DNA of 64,000 nt. Origin: Micromonospora carbonacea (GTDB lineage Bacteria; Actinomycetota; Actinomycetes; Mycobacteriales; Micromonosporaceae). The notes below the pieces were generated by a model. That model saw nothing but the letters and a program-made list of their open reading frames with translations. It was not told the DNA's origin and searched no databases. This document shows, piece after piece, positions 10,162 through 19,300 of this stretch; position 1 is the stretch's first letter, and every line of letters begins with the position of its first letter. Made by a program: the position numbers and the translations under genes. Where the stretch lies: NCBI RefSeq assembly GCF_014205165.1, contig NZ_JACHMZ010000001.1:3888501-3952500 (forward strand). Direction: 5' to 3'.

Positions 10162-11459
10162 CCGGCAACCCGCTCGTCGCCGCCCCGCATGGTGCCGCCC
10201 CCAGCGCCTGGGCCGGCATCTGGATCTGCGAGGACATCGAACTCATCGCGCAGGGCGTCCGCGACGGCAGCTGGATCGACGGCAGTCTCGGCGTGGTCAG
10301 CGCCGGCCTCGACGCCCTCGCCTTCGTCTCCGACCCCGTCGGCGCCCTGCTGCAATACGGCATCGCCTGGCTCATCGAGCACGTCAAGCCCCTCAGCGAG
10401 GCGCTGGACTGGCTCGCCGGCGACCCCGCGCAGATCACCGCGCACGCGCAGACCTGGCGCAACGTCGCCGCCTCGCTGCGCGACGACGCCGCCGAGCTGG
10501 CCCACGCCGCACGCACCGAGGTCGCCGGCTGGGGCGGCGACGCCGGCCCCGCCTACCGCGCCTGGGCCACCGGGCAGCACCAGGCGATCGGCGGCCTCGC
10601 CCAGGCCGCCGACACCCTGGCCGCCATCACCGAGGGCGCCGCCGGCCTCGTCGCCGCCGTCCGGCTCCTCGTCCGCGACGCCGTCGCCACCTGCGTCTCC
10701 CGCCTCATCGTGTACGCGGGAGAACTCGTCGCCACCGCCGGCCTCGCCACGCCCGTGGTCGTGGAACAGGTCACGACCACGGTGGCATCGTGGGCGGCAC
10801 GGATCGCCCGGCTACTCCGCGGCCTGCTGGCCAGCCTCCGGCGGCTGATGCCGCAGATCCGCCGCCTCGGCGAGCTCATCGAGAAGCTCAAGCAGGCGCT
10901 AGGACGGTTGTTCTCCCACAACCGGCAGGGCACTCCGGGACGGCCGTCGGCCGGGTCACCCCGCTCCTACGACAGCAAGCACACGCCAAGGTCTCCCGGC
11001 TTCGATCCTGGCAGCCACCGTGGCCCCCTCGGCGACGACTTTAGCCCTGGAGTGGCTGACCCCCGTGGGTTGTTCGAATCGAAGGAACGGGCGATCGCCG
11101 ACCGCATCGCCGACGATGGCGATATGGTGCACCCCCGGGAACGCATCGACGATGTGCAGAAGTTGAAGAACCCGGATGCCATGGTGCGGTCCGGTCCTGA
11201 CGATCCGGGTGTGATCACGGAGTTCAAGACTCTCGTGGGCAGCGGCAGCGCAAGCGTCCGCCGCAATATCCTTGAGGCTGCGGAGCAGACAGGGTCCGAT
11301 GGGGTCGCGGTGCTCGACGGACGCAACGTCGGCTTGACGGAGGAGGACGCACGCCGTGGCTATGGACGCGCCGCCGGACAAGCTCGGACACATGGCCAGC
11401 AGATGCCGGCAATGGTCCGGATCATCCTCGGCGACAATCGCATCCTCGATCTCCCCTAG
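10158..11459 (+). CDS. Polymorphic toxin with CdiA-type nuclease C-terminus
   Basis: This 433-residue protein is a likely type VII-exported toxin. Residues 1-260 are helical with a WXG-like segment (WGGDAGPAYRAWATGQHQAIGG) and an apolar stretch (LLRGLLASLRRLM). A basic linker follows, then a C-terminal module from about residue 310. In that module Asp340 (KNPDAMV), Glu355 and Lys357 (ITEFKTL), and GVAVLDGRNVGLTEEDARRGYGRA resemble the PD-(D/E)XK fold of CdiA-CT tRNA nucleases. The GTG start overlaps the EspC-like stop. GC content drops visibly in the toxin tip, a sign of module exchange. The immunity gene follows 14 bases downstream behind a GGAGGAGAG ribosome site. Confidence 0.82.
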   Translation: MTGNPLVAAPHGAAPSAWAGIWICEDIELIAQGVRDGSWIDGSLGVVSAGLDALAFVSDPVGALLQYGIAWLIEHVKPLSEALDWLAGDPAQITAHAQTWRNVAASLRDDAAELAHAARTEVAGWGGDAGPAYRAWATGQHQAIGGLAQAADTLAAITEGAAGLVAAVRLLVRDAVATCVSRLIVYAGELVATAGLATPVVVEQVTTTVASWAARIARLLRGLLASLRRLMPQIRRLGELIEKLKQALGRLFSHNRQGTPGRPSAGSPRSYDSKHTPRSPGFDPGSHRGPLGDDFSPGVADPRGLFESKERAIADRIADDGDMVHPRERIDDVQKLKNPDAMVRSGPDDPGVITEFKTLVGSGSASVRRNILEAAEQTGSDGVAVLDGRNVGLTEEDARRGYGRAAGQARTHGQQMPAMVRIILGDNRILDLP

Positions 11460-11473
11460 GAGGAGAGCGGGCA

Positions 11474-11947
11474 ATGTCGACCTTTGAGCATGTCTTCATC
11501 CGCACCCAGCTGGGAGCCTCAGACCTTGCGGCGGAACTCTCTGCGCTCTTGGACCTTGAACTCACCCGTGACGACGAGGGCAGGGTCTACCTCAACAGGC
11601 CGGCATCGGCCGGCCGGCCGGGCATCGTCGGCGGAGAGCTGTACGGCAACCGCTACGGGTACCCGCTCAACGATCCCGAAGAGGAGTCGCTCATCGACGG
11701 ATACGACCTCGTCTGGGACATCGGTTACAGCCGCCGCGACGGGGACGTGCAGCTCGACGAGGCGCGGCGGTTGTTCGAGGAAGTGACGGCGAAGGGCTGC
11801 TGGCCGGTCGTCCTACTGCAAGGACTGGATCTTCTCCTTGCCTGCTGGGACGCTCGCAGTGGCTACCAGGAGTTCCCGCCAGGGACGTCCCCCGACGTGG
11901 ACCATCGAGCGCTGTGGGCGCCTTATCGTCAGCCTCCTCAGGCCTGA
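11474..11947 (+). CDS. Probable immunity protein for the upstream toxin
   Basis: The 157-residue product is acidic and lacks an export signal, as expected for a cytoplasmic protein that binds and inactivates the neighbouring toxin. It opens MSTFEHVFIRTQLGA and includes YGNRYGYPLNDPEEES and DLVWDIGYSRRDGDVQLDEA. I do not recognise a named immunity family. Position 14 bases after the toxin, lower GC than the surrounding genome and a partial duplicate of its 5' end further downstream all support an immunity role (inference). Confidence 0.72.
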   Translation: MSTFEHVFIRTQLGASDLAAELSALLDLELTRDDEGRVYLNRPASAGRPGIVGGELYGNRYGYPLNDPEEESLIDGYDLVWDIGYSRRDGDVQLDEARRLFEEVTAKGCWPVVLLQGLDLLLACWDARSGYQEFPPGTSPDVDHRALWAPYRQPPQA

Positions 11948-12303
11948 CCCCGCCAGATGGCTGGCCTCATCGTCTTGAAGCCCTGGCGTCGACTGGGCGG
12001 CGACCCGGAGCCAACGCGTTCAATTGTCTAGCCTGCGTTGGACCCCAACCCGATCGACGCGGTAAGCGCGGAGTTAGACGTTCAAGGTTCGGGCAAAAAG
12101 TGCCGCGGGCATGATGGTGGCCGCTCGCGCGAGCGGCTATCACGTTCCTGACCTTCGGATCAAGGATCTTCGCACGGCGGGCAAGGAAGCGATGCGCATG
12201 AGCTTCGGGGCCGGGCGGCGGATGGCGTCGGACAGCTCAGATTCGGCGCTCCACCGGCGACTTCCCAGCGCAGGTGACGTTCGCACGTTCAGGTCGGCGA
12301 AAC

Positions 12304-12348
12304 ATGACGAGCTTTGAGCATGTGTTCATCCGTACCCACCTGGGAGCC
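12304..12348 (+). pseudogene. 5' remnant of a second immunity gene
   Basis: The first 15 codons (MTSFEHVFIRTHLGA) are nearly identical to the start of the intact immunity gene about 830 bases upstream (MSTFEHVFIRTQLGA), differing at about five of 45 bases. Similarity stops abruptly after CTGGGAGCC, where the frame runs into unrelated sequence. This looks like the left end of a duplicated or displaced immunity gene whose remainder was deleted, typical of loci that exchange toxin/immunity cassettes. Confidence 0.75.
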
Positions 12349-12526
12349 GCCTGGCGGGGTGACTGCCTCCCGTCGAATAGGGAGCTGAGCCGTCTACGAC
12401 ATCACCATGCCCCCGCGCTCTCGGCCCAGGGGACGACCACGCAGGCAGGAACGACGCATCCGCCTGATCGGCCGCCCCGTCTCAACCCAACCCGCCCCAG
12501 CCGGCCCGGCCACGCCCCAGCCCGGT

Positions 12527-12590
12527 CCGGTGATCAAGAAAAGAGCATCAAAGTCGATCTCGACAATGACCCGGATCTCTTGAGCACCGG
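12527..12590. repeat. Imperfect inverted repeat with 13-base ends
   Basis: CCGGTGATCAAGA at 12527-12539 pairs with TCTTGAGCACCGG at 12578-12590 with a single mismatch, enclosing 38 bases that are clearly less GC-rich than the flanks. It resembles the short palindromic intergenic elements with a GATCAAGA terminus that I recall as common in Micromonospora genomes, but the copy number cannot be judged from one window. It could act as a stem-loop or be a non-autonomous mobile relic. Confidence 0.5.
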
Positions 12591-12979
12591 CCTCGCTGGG
12601 CCGAGCCGGGCGGGGGCGGGGTGCAGCGGGGGGCGGGCGTGGCGTGGCCGGGTTGGCCGGTGATGTCGTAGACGACTCAGCTCCATAGGGGCCGGTTCAC
12701 CGCATCAGCCGTCACGGCTCCCGGTTGCACCGGTCGCACCACCCAGGTCGACGCCGGTCCGACCAGGCCACCGGCAGCAGGAACGGGCTGGGTGCCCCGC
12801 TCCACGAAGGCCGTACAGCTCGCTCATGGCCCGCACGTCGCCGTCCAAGGCGCTGGAGGACACCCGGGGGCGGGCCGACGTCGAACTGACGTCCAAGTCG
12901 TACGCGGGCTGCGCGCCGGGCCGAGCGCCTCCCGGTGGTCTTCTGGCGGGTGCACGGCACCGGTGGCGGGAGTCGAAAA

Positions 12980-13011
12980 GCGGGAAGGGGCGGCGTGCCG
13001 CCCCTTCCCGC
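12980..13011 (-). terminator. Intrinsic terminator of the leftward lipoprotein-like gene
   Basis: A perfect 14-base-pair stem (GCGGGAAGGGGCGG with CCGCCCCTTCCCGC) around a four-base loop lies 17 bases beyond the stop codon of the leftward gene. On the transcribed strand it is followed by CTTTTCGACT, giving a short U tract, which is unusual and convincing in this GC-rich genome. Confidence 0.85.
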
Positions 13012-13027
13012 GCTGCGGTGCACCGCC

Positions 13028-13927
13028 TCAGGACAGGAACTTGTCCAGGGCCGCCTCGATGGTGCCGCTGTCCGGCGAGGCGTACGACTTCATGGTGACC
13101 TTGTTGTACGAGATGAAGCTCGGGCACCGGTTGGCCGGGGCGTTCACGGTGCCGCCGTCGCCGATCTTCTCCGCGGTCTTCGCCGCGTAGAAGGTCATGG
13201 TGTAGCGCGACGAGATGTAGGAGATCGTGACCTGCTTGCCGGAGTTGTCCTTGTAGTCGCACTTCTTGGGCGCGCCCTCACTACCCTCGTCGACCTTCAG
13301 GCAGGCGACCACCGACACCGACGTGAAGTCGGCCGACTTCGCGTAGTACGGCTTCGCGGAACTGACCGACTTCGTCGACCAGAACGTGGGCCGTTCGATG
13401 GAGTTCGCAAAGGTGTACGCCTTCGCGCCGGACGGGCCGCTGTAGGTCGCCGCGTTGAGGATCGGGCTGCCGTCGCAGACGCCCGACAGGTCGCTGGAGT
13501 AGCGCGCCGTCACCGCGTTGTTGTTGTTCGGCTGATCCGGGGACTCGGTCGGCTCGGGGGCGGCCGAGGGCTCCGTGCCGGGCTGGGGGTTGCCGGTGGT
13601 CGGGCCCGCCGTCGCGGGGCCGGACGCGATCGGGGTGGGGTCCTCGTCGTCGCCGACGAGGGCGAGCCCGATGCCGGCACCGCAGATCGCGAGGACGACG
13701 ACCACGGCACCGGCGGCCAGGCCGATGATCAGGCCCCGGTTCGACTTCTGCGGCGGCGGGATGGGAGCGCCGAACTGCGGCGGCCCCGGCTGGCCGTAAC
13801 CGGGCTGGCCGTAGCCCGGCTGGCCGTACGCGGGGTACCCGGCGGGCTGGGCGGGGGCGGGCGGCCCACTCCATGGGGTGACGTTCGGATCCGGCTGCCC
13901 TCCGTACGGAGGGTGATTGTTGCTCAT
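13028..13927 (-). CDS. Membrane-anchored extracellular protein with Gly/Pro/Tyr-rich N-terminus
   Basis: Function unknown. The 299-residue protein has a cytoplasmic N-terminus of low complexity with three GYGQP-type repeats, then FGAPIPPPQKSNRG, one transmembrane helix (GLIIGLAAGAVVVVLAICGAG, about residues 65-88), a Pro/Thr/Ser spacer with a run of four asparagines, and an extracellular domain of about 165 residues containing four cysteines, probably disulphide-linked (GVCDGSP, VVACLKVD, KKCDYKD, NRCPSF). Such PYGQ-TM-domain proteins are common on actinomycete surfaces. It is followed by a strong terminator and appears to be a single-gene transcript. Confidence 0.75.
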   Translation of the reverse strand: MSNNHPPYGGQPDPNVTPWSGPPAPAQPAGYPAYGQPGYGQPGYGQPGPPQFGAPIPPPQKSNRGLIIGLAAGAVVVVLAICGAGIGLALVGDDEDPTPIASGPATAGPTTGNPQPGTEPSAAPEPTESPDQPNNNNAVTARYSSDLSGVCDGSPILNAATYSGPSGAKAYTFANSIERPTFWSTKSVSSAKPYYAKSADFTSVSVVACLKVDEGSEGAPKKCDYKDNSGKQVTISYISSRYTMTFYAAKTAEKIGDGGTVNAPANRCPSFISYNKVTMKSYASPDSGTIEAALDKFLS

Positions 13928-14210
13928 CTGAAGCCCTTATCGCTATCGGCGGGTGCCACGGCACGGGATCATGAAACAGGGTAGTGAGCGGCGCAAATTG
14001 TCGCCCTCCCGATCGGGGTGGGTGACCGACGTCGATCACGCCACGTCAGGAGTCATGACTTTCCGTGTGTGGCACGCTGCGCTGGCGATTCGCCTCCGAT
14101 GGGGGAATGGGCCCTTTGGCCGCCGGTTGCGGGTTTCGGGAGCGGGAAACACCGCCCGGTGGACGGTGGGAGCCGTCCCGCCGAGCGAGCAGTTCGAAGT
14201 GTGACGCAGA

Positions 14211-14609
14211 TTACTGAAGCGAAGTAGGGGTGGGCCACGGCCCGCCGGGAGCGCGGACGTCCATGCGTTCCACCAGCCCACCCCGGATGGTGTACAGGTG
14301 GTGCACCATCTGGTCGGCCAGCACCTCCCCGTCGAGGGTCCTGACGACCTGGTGCACCTCGACGCAGATCCGCCCGTCGGGCTCCGGGGTGATGGCGCGC
14401 GGTTCGACCCGGGGGTCGATCGAGTCGAACTGACGCCGCCAGTACTCGCGCACCGCCGCCGGGCCGGTGGCGCGTACGCCGTCGATCATGTTGGGCCAGT
14501 CGACCTCTGGGCTGAGAACGGTGACGATGTCGTCGATGTCGCGGGCGTTGAACGAGGCGTACAGGCGGCGGAGCAGTTCCGTCACCCCCGGTTCCAGATC
14601 GGTCGTCAT
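14211..14609 (-). CDS. NTF2-like (SnoaL-type) protein
   Basis: The 132-residue product fits the small alpha+beta barrel of the nuclear-transport-factor-2/SnoaL superfamily: helix LLRRLYASFNARDIDDIVTV, strand SPEVDWPNMIDG, helix PAAVREYWRRQF, then ICVEVHQVVRTLDGE and HHLYTIRGGLVERMDV. Members range from cyclases to proteins of unknown role, so no substrate is proposed. It stands alone between an anchored protein and the pectinesterase, and the upstream 97 bases show no clear promoter. Confidence 0.75.
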   Translation of the reverse strand: MTTDLEPGVTELLRRLYASFNARDIDDIVTVLSPEVDWPNMIDGVRATGPAAVREYWRRQFDSIDPRVEPRAITPEPDGRICVEVHQVVRTLDGEVLADQMVHHLYTIRGGLVERMDVRAPGGPWPTPTSLQ

Positions 14610-14706
14610 GCCCCGAGTCTGGCAGCCAAATCCGGCAGATCAAGTGAATCGCATTATCGGCCGATTTCACGTTTCCGGTGCGGCCTTTCGGCCTCGGGGA
14701 AGCGGG

Positions 14707-16137
14707 TCACATCGGGTTCCAGCCGTCGGAGCCCGCAAGATACTTCTGCGGCGTGTAGTTGGCCGCCTGCGCGTCGCTGAGCTGCGGACGGTTGCTGTTG
14801 ACGCCCGCGCCGGCACCCGTGTTGCGGTATTCCAGGAACCGGGCGTTCTGCCAGGCGTTGCCGGACATGTCGGTCCAGGGCTGGGCCGTCTTGATGGTGC
14901 CACTGAGCGACGACTCCCGGTACAGCACCTGGGCGGTGGGGCCCCACGGCCGGCCGAGGTTGGTGGTGTTGCCGGTCGCGCCGGTGATCGTCGAGCGGTA
15001 GATCAGCATCCCGTACGTCTTGGTGGCGGGCGTGCGGGCGGCGGTGATCGGCCCGCCGGTGGACCGCTTCTCGTAGATCGAGGCCCGGTCGAGCACGACG
15101 GTGCCGCCGCCGAAGATGAAGTCGACGGTGCCCTCCACGTAGGAGTCGACCACGTAGGCGCGGGTGTTGTCGTTGACCAGGAAGGTGTCCTGGTCGCCGA
15201 GCAGCCGCACGTTGCGCAGCACCGCGCGGTCGGCGTTGAGGTGCAGCGCGACCGCCTGCTGGTCGCTGTTGTTCCAGTTCTCGACGTAGTCGTTGGAGAT
15301 CGTCAGGTTCTCCGCGACGAAGTTGGCCCCGTAGACGAACATGCTGGCGCTGTTGAAGGTGCCGTGGGTGGCGGCGTAGTTGTTGTAGACGAGCACGGTG
15401 TTCGACGGCGACGAGCCCAGGCCCCGCAGGGTGATGTGGGGCTTGTTGGCCGGCACCGTGACGACCTCGCGGTAGGTGCCCGGCTTGATGGTGATCGTGA
15501 CCCGGGAGCTGTTGTTCGTCGGCACCGCGTTGATCGCGGCCTGGACGGTGCGGTAGGTGCCGGTGCCGTCGGCCGCCACGGTCGGCGTCCCGGCCGGCGG
15601 CGGGGTCGTCGCGGGCGGGGTGGTCGGCGGTGGGGTGGTCGGCGGCGGCGGCGTCGGGGGCGCAGTGGTCGGCGGCGGGGTCGTCGGGGGTGCGGTGGTG
15701 GGCGTGGTCGTGCCGGTGCAGGCGGTGCCGTTGAGGGTGAAGACGGTCGGCGCGGGATTGCTGGAGTTGTTCCAGGACCCGTTGAAGCCGACGTCCACCG
15801 TGCCGTTGGTCGGGATCGACGCGGTGTAGTCCGCGTTCGTCGCGACCACGTTGCCGCTGGCCGGGCTCGCGGTGAAGCCCCAGGACTGGGTCACGGCCTG
15901 ACCGGCGGTGAACGTCCAGCCCAGCCGCCACCCGTTGACGGCGTCCCCGAGATTCTTGATCTTGATGGTGGCGCTGAAACCGCCGTCCCACTGGCTGGCC
16001 ACCGCGTAGGTGACCTGGCAGCCGGCCGCGGCCTGCGCGGAGCCGGTGGTCGCGACACCCGCGACGACCGTGGTGGCGGTGGTGAGGGCTGCGGCGGCCA
16101 CCGACAGGACTCGCCGCCGCCTCGACAGAACGTTCAC
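14707..16137 (-). CDS. Secreted pectinesterase (CE8) with N-terminal CBM2
   Basis: This 476-residue enzyme de-esterifies pectin outside the cell. It has a signal peptide (LSRRRRVLSVAAAALTTATT to GSAQAAA), a cellulose-binding CBM2 domain (GCQVTYAVASQWDGGFSA to FTLNGTACT), a Thr/Pro linker of about 50 residues, and a CE8 beta-helix with the family motifs GTYREVV, GDQDTFLV, TVDFIFGGG and NLGRPWGPTAQVLYR, which hold the catalytic aspartates and arginine. The GTG start is chosen because GGGGAGAG lies five bases before it. An AAAGCGCTTT palindrome about 100 bases upstream suggests LacI-type control. The gene is intact. Confidence 0.93.
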   Translation of the reverse strand: MNVLSRRRRVLSVAAAALTTATTVVAGVATTGSAQAAAGCQVTYAVASQWDGGFSATIKIKNLGDAVNGWRLGWTFTAGQAVTQSWGFTASPASGNVVATNADYTASIPTNGTVDVGFNGSWNNSSNPAPTVFTLNGTACTGTTTPTTAPPTTPPPTTAPPTPPPPTTPPPTTPPATTPPPAGTPTVAADGTGTYRTVQAAINAVPTNNSSRVTITIKPGTYREVVTVPANKPHITLRGLGSSPSNTVLVYNNYAATHGTFNSASMFVYGANFVAENLTISNDYVENWNNSDQQAVALHLNADRAVLRNVRLLGDQDTFLVNDNTRAYVVDSYVEGTVDFIFGGGTVVLDRASIYEKRSTGGPITAARTPATKTYGMLIYRSTITGATGNTTNLGRPWGPTAQVLYRESSLSGTIKTAQPWTDMSGNAWQNARFLEYRNTGAGAGVNSNRPQLSDAQAANYTPQKYLAGSDGWNPM

Positions 16138-16233
16138 GCTGACTCTCCCCGGGGTCCTGGCCTGCGGGCGGGCCAGCCATCGAGCCTTGCCTATGTTACG
16201 GGGGCATATCGTGGCACGTCGCGGACGAGCTGT

Positions 16234-16243
16234 AAAGCGCTTT
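16234..16243. promoter_or_regulatory. AAAGCGCTTT palindrome upstream of pectinesterase
   Basis: A ten-base palindrome, flanked as TGTAAAGCGCTTTCCC, lies 97 bases upstream of the pectinesterase start. The GCGC centre with A/T arms resembles operators of LacI-family regulators of plant-polymer genes (CebR/CelR-like and cre-like sites). The responsible regulator is not identified; the LacI protein in this window is more likely to use the different site with a TTTACGTAAA core. Confidence 0.55.
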
Positions 16244-16276
16244 CCCAGCCTCTTCGCGGTATCCCGGGAGAGCCGC

Positions 16277-16313
16277 CGGGGCGGTCGCCGCGACCCGCGC
16301 GACGACCGCCCCG
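16277..16313 (-). terminator. GC-rich terminator after the tubulin-like operon
   Basis: An 11-base-pair perfect stem (CGGGGCGGTCG with CGACCGCCCCG) enclosing 15 bases begins 26 bases beyond the stop of the tubulin-like gene. There is no U tract, as is usual for actinobacterial terminators. It would also insulate the pectinesterase promoter. Confidence 0.65.
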
Positions 16314-16338
16314 CCGGGGACGCCACCGGACCGGGCCG

Positions 16339-19300
16339 TCAGGGCCGGTCGTCGATCGCGAGGTGGGCCGCGACGGTGAGCAGGTGCCACAGCTCCGGTT
16401 CGATCCGGTGCGCCGACGGCAGGCCGTAGAAGCGCCGGGTCCCGTACTCCCAGTCGAGGTCGCGGCGGGCCTCGTCGGCGGCGGCGAGCACGGCGTCCCG
16501 GCGGATCTCGGCCAGGCGCGTGGACTGCGCCACCAGGTCCCGCAGGATCAGCCCCAACCGTGCCTCGTCGCCGACCTGCTGGTGGGGCAGGCCGCGCTGC
16601 GACCGGGTCGTCCAGCCCAGAACGTGATCGCCGCCGTCGGAGGCGAGGATCGGCGACAGCCGCTCGTTGGCCAGGGCCACGGCCGCCGCCCGCAGCAGGT
16701 CGGCGTCGCGGCACAGCAGCAGCAGTTCCCCGCCGAGGCGGCCCAGCGGCCGGGCCAGGACGCCGTCGCCGACCAGCTTCTCCGAGTACGCCTCCAGCAC
16801 CGCCGCGTTCTTCTCCTCGGCGAGCACGTGCGGCGACGGCGGGCTGGCCCGCCGCTGCTCGTAGGAGCGGCGTAGGTCGGTGAAGCCGTCGAAGGCCGCC
16901 AGCCGCAGCGAGTGCCGGGAGGCGAACAGCACGATCTTGTCGGTGACCGGCCGTTCCTCGGCCTCGTTGGAGGGGACGATGTCGTTCAGGTCGACCCGCT
17001 GCTGACGCAGGAACGCCCACAGGTCGCGGCTGAGCGCTTCACCCGGCGCGCCGGTCGGCGGCAGCGCCGCGAAGGCGTACACCTGCTGCTGCGGCTCGCC
17101 GTCGTCGTCCCGGGCCAGGTTGACCAGCCGGCGGTGCTCCTCGTCGTCGTAGTTGACCAGCCAGTCGCTGCCGTCGAGCAGCTCGCGGCCCAACTCGTCG
17201 GCCGGCACCCGGGACCGCTCCAGCAGCTCGAACACCGAGATCTGGCGCAGCGGCGCGATCAGCGGGCGGGCCCGGTCGCGCAGCGCCCGCACCACCGCCG
17301 CCGCCGGGCTCCCGGTCCTCGACGTCGACGCCAGCGCCAGCGTCGCCCCGCCCTCGGCGAGCGACACCCGCCAGGCCAGCGCCGAGGCCACGTCGGCCAG
17401 CCGGGGCCGCCGGCCCTCCCGGTCGGCGCCGCCCACCGACCGGTCGTACAGCCAGTCCTCGGTGTGGTGGTCGTCGACGGCGGGCACGACCCGGCGCAGC
17501 GGGAAGCGCTCGGCCTGCCGCCGCTCGTTGCGGACGTCCTCCATGGCCAGGCGCACGACGCGCGTCGCGTCGTCCACCGCGTCCCGCCAGCCCTGCGCCT
17601 CCTTGCGGACGACCGCGACGGTCTGCATCATGCGCTCCAGCATCAGCAGCGTCCGCAGCTGGCAGTCGTGCTGGTAGTGGGCGGTCAGCAGCGCCTGCTC
17701 GGCCGCCAGGTAGTCGAGCTGGTGCCGGCCACGGCGCAGGCCCCGGTCCTCGCGGACCCGCTCCTCGGCCTCGTCCCGCGCGGCCTTGGCGACGCCGGGA
17801 TCCGCGCGGGGGGCCTGCTCGACCCGGCTGCGGAACAGGTCGAGGCGCTGCTGCACCCGGTCCAGGAAGGCCAGCCCGCCGCGCGGGCCGCCGTCGCGCC
17901 GGGACATGATCCGGGCCACCGCGCCGCGCAGGGCGATCCCCCACTGCCGGTCGGTCTCCCGGGCGTGGTGGTCGGCCACCGGGTGCCACTGCTGCTGCGT
18001 CTTGAGGGTCAGCGGCACGTTCTGCTCGCCCCAGAACACCCGCAGCGTCTCCTGGGTGGCGTCGACGACGACCTGCCCCCGGTGGTCGGTCCGCATCGGC
18101 CGGATGTCCTCGAAGGGCAGGCGCAGGTTGGGCAGGTCCGGCAGGCGGGGGCCGCCGCCGGGGGCGGTCAGCCAGCCCGACGACGGTGCCAGCAGCCCCT
18201 CCCGCGCCGGCTCGCTGTCGAGCTCCTGGAGCACCGGCGGCGGCTGCGCGCCCTCGGCGTCCCGCTCGTCGGTGGCCCCGGAGAGGAACTGGTCCACCTC
18301 CGGGCCCAGGTCGCCGACGGCGGTGGGCAGCGCGGCCAGCACGTCGGCGGCGGCCCGGTCGACCAGGCCACGGATCACCGGCTCCCAGGCGTACTCGACG
18401 AGGTAGACGCCGAAGGTGGAGTAGAGGTCCGTCGCGCCGCGCGTGTACTTCTTCGCGTTGACCCGGTAGCTGCTGAACGCGGGCCCGACCGTCGGCAGCA
18501 GGTGCGCGTAGACGGCGTCGGCGACCGCGACGGGGCAGACGGCCTCCGTGTCGTACGCCGGCAGGTGCCGGCCCGACGAGCGCGACCGGCGGCCGTCGAT
18601 GAAGTACGTGTACTGCGCCGGCGCGGCGGTCATCTCGTGCCGGTTCCGCGCCGACCAGCGGAACTCCGCCGGGTGGGCGCGGTCGCTGTTCATCAGGCGG
18701 TCCAGTTCGCGCAGCAGCGCGTACCCGTTGGCCTCGCTGCGGGTGCGCTGCGGCCCGTCGAGCCGCCGCCGGAACGCGCCCGAGAGCACGCAGAACAGCG
18801 TCACCGTGAACCCGCCGCCGTGCTCCTGGCGCAGCTTCTGGAGGTACGCCAGCACGTCGAGCAGGATGCCCGCGCCGGTGCCGCCCGCCGTCGAGCTGAC
18901 CACGTAGATGTTCGGCATGCTGTCGGCGTCGACGAGGGTGAGCTGGTCGAGCGCGTCCTCCAGCCGCTTCGTCACCGGCGTCGCGCCCAGCACGTCGGAG
19001 AAGAACGCCAGCCGGCCGAACGACCGGATCTGCCCGGCGCCCTCCACCAGGAAGGACAGGGCCTCGTCGTCGCGGATCTCCCGCGCGTCCTGCGGGCCGA
19101 ACCACGGCACGACGGTGGGGTAGAACTCCTGCGCGACGTCCCGCCCCTGCCGCACCTTGTCGATCATGGAGCGGACCGAGCCGTCCAGGTACAGGTCCTC
19201 GGTGTCGACGTCGAGGCTCACGCCGTCGACCTGGGGGCGCGTGCGCCGGTCCACGTCGAGGGCGCGCAGCAGGACGGGCCAGTCGTAGGGGCGGCCCGCC

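Larger units (their letters stand above)
11948..13027. other. Decayed, lower-GC region downstream of the toxin locus
   Basis: Over one kilobase without an intact gene. It contains a 5' stump of an immunity-gene duplicate (12304-12348), a large imperfect inverted repeat (12527-12590) and, at its right end, a strong terminator for the leftward gene that follows. The part from about 11950 to 12350 has a lower GC content and poor codon structure in every frame, fitting remnants of earlier toxin/immunity cassettes. The interval 12600-12970 returns to high GC and shows no supported coding frame on either strand. Confidence 0.55.

Noticed and set aside
12111..12317. 68-codon open frame in the decayed region after the immunity gene
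   Set aside because: No ribosome site, no recognisable similarity, and it overlaps the immunity-gene stump; it is more likely a remnant than a gene.
13790..13845. Tandem repeat with a CRISPR-like appearance
   Set aside because: The units are 15-18 bases, contiguous, without spacers, and encode GYGQP repeats of the membrane-anchored protein.
15590..15715. Repetitive GGGGTCGTC/GGTGGTCGG-like stretch as a possible tandem repeat array
   Set aside because: It encodes the Thr/Pro linker between CBM2 and CE8 domains of the pectinesterase, so the repetition is explained by protein low complexity.
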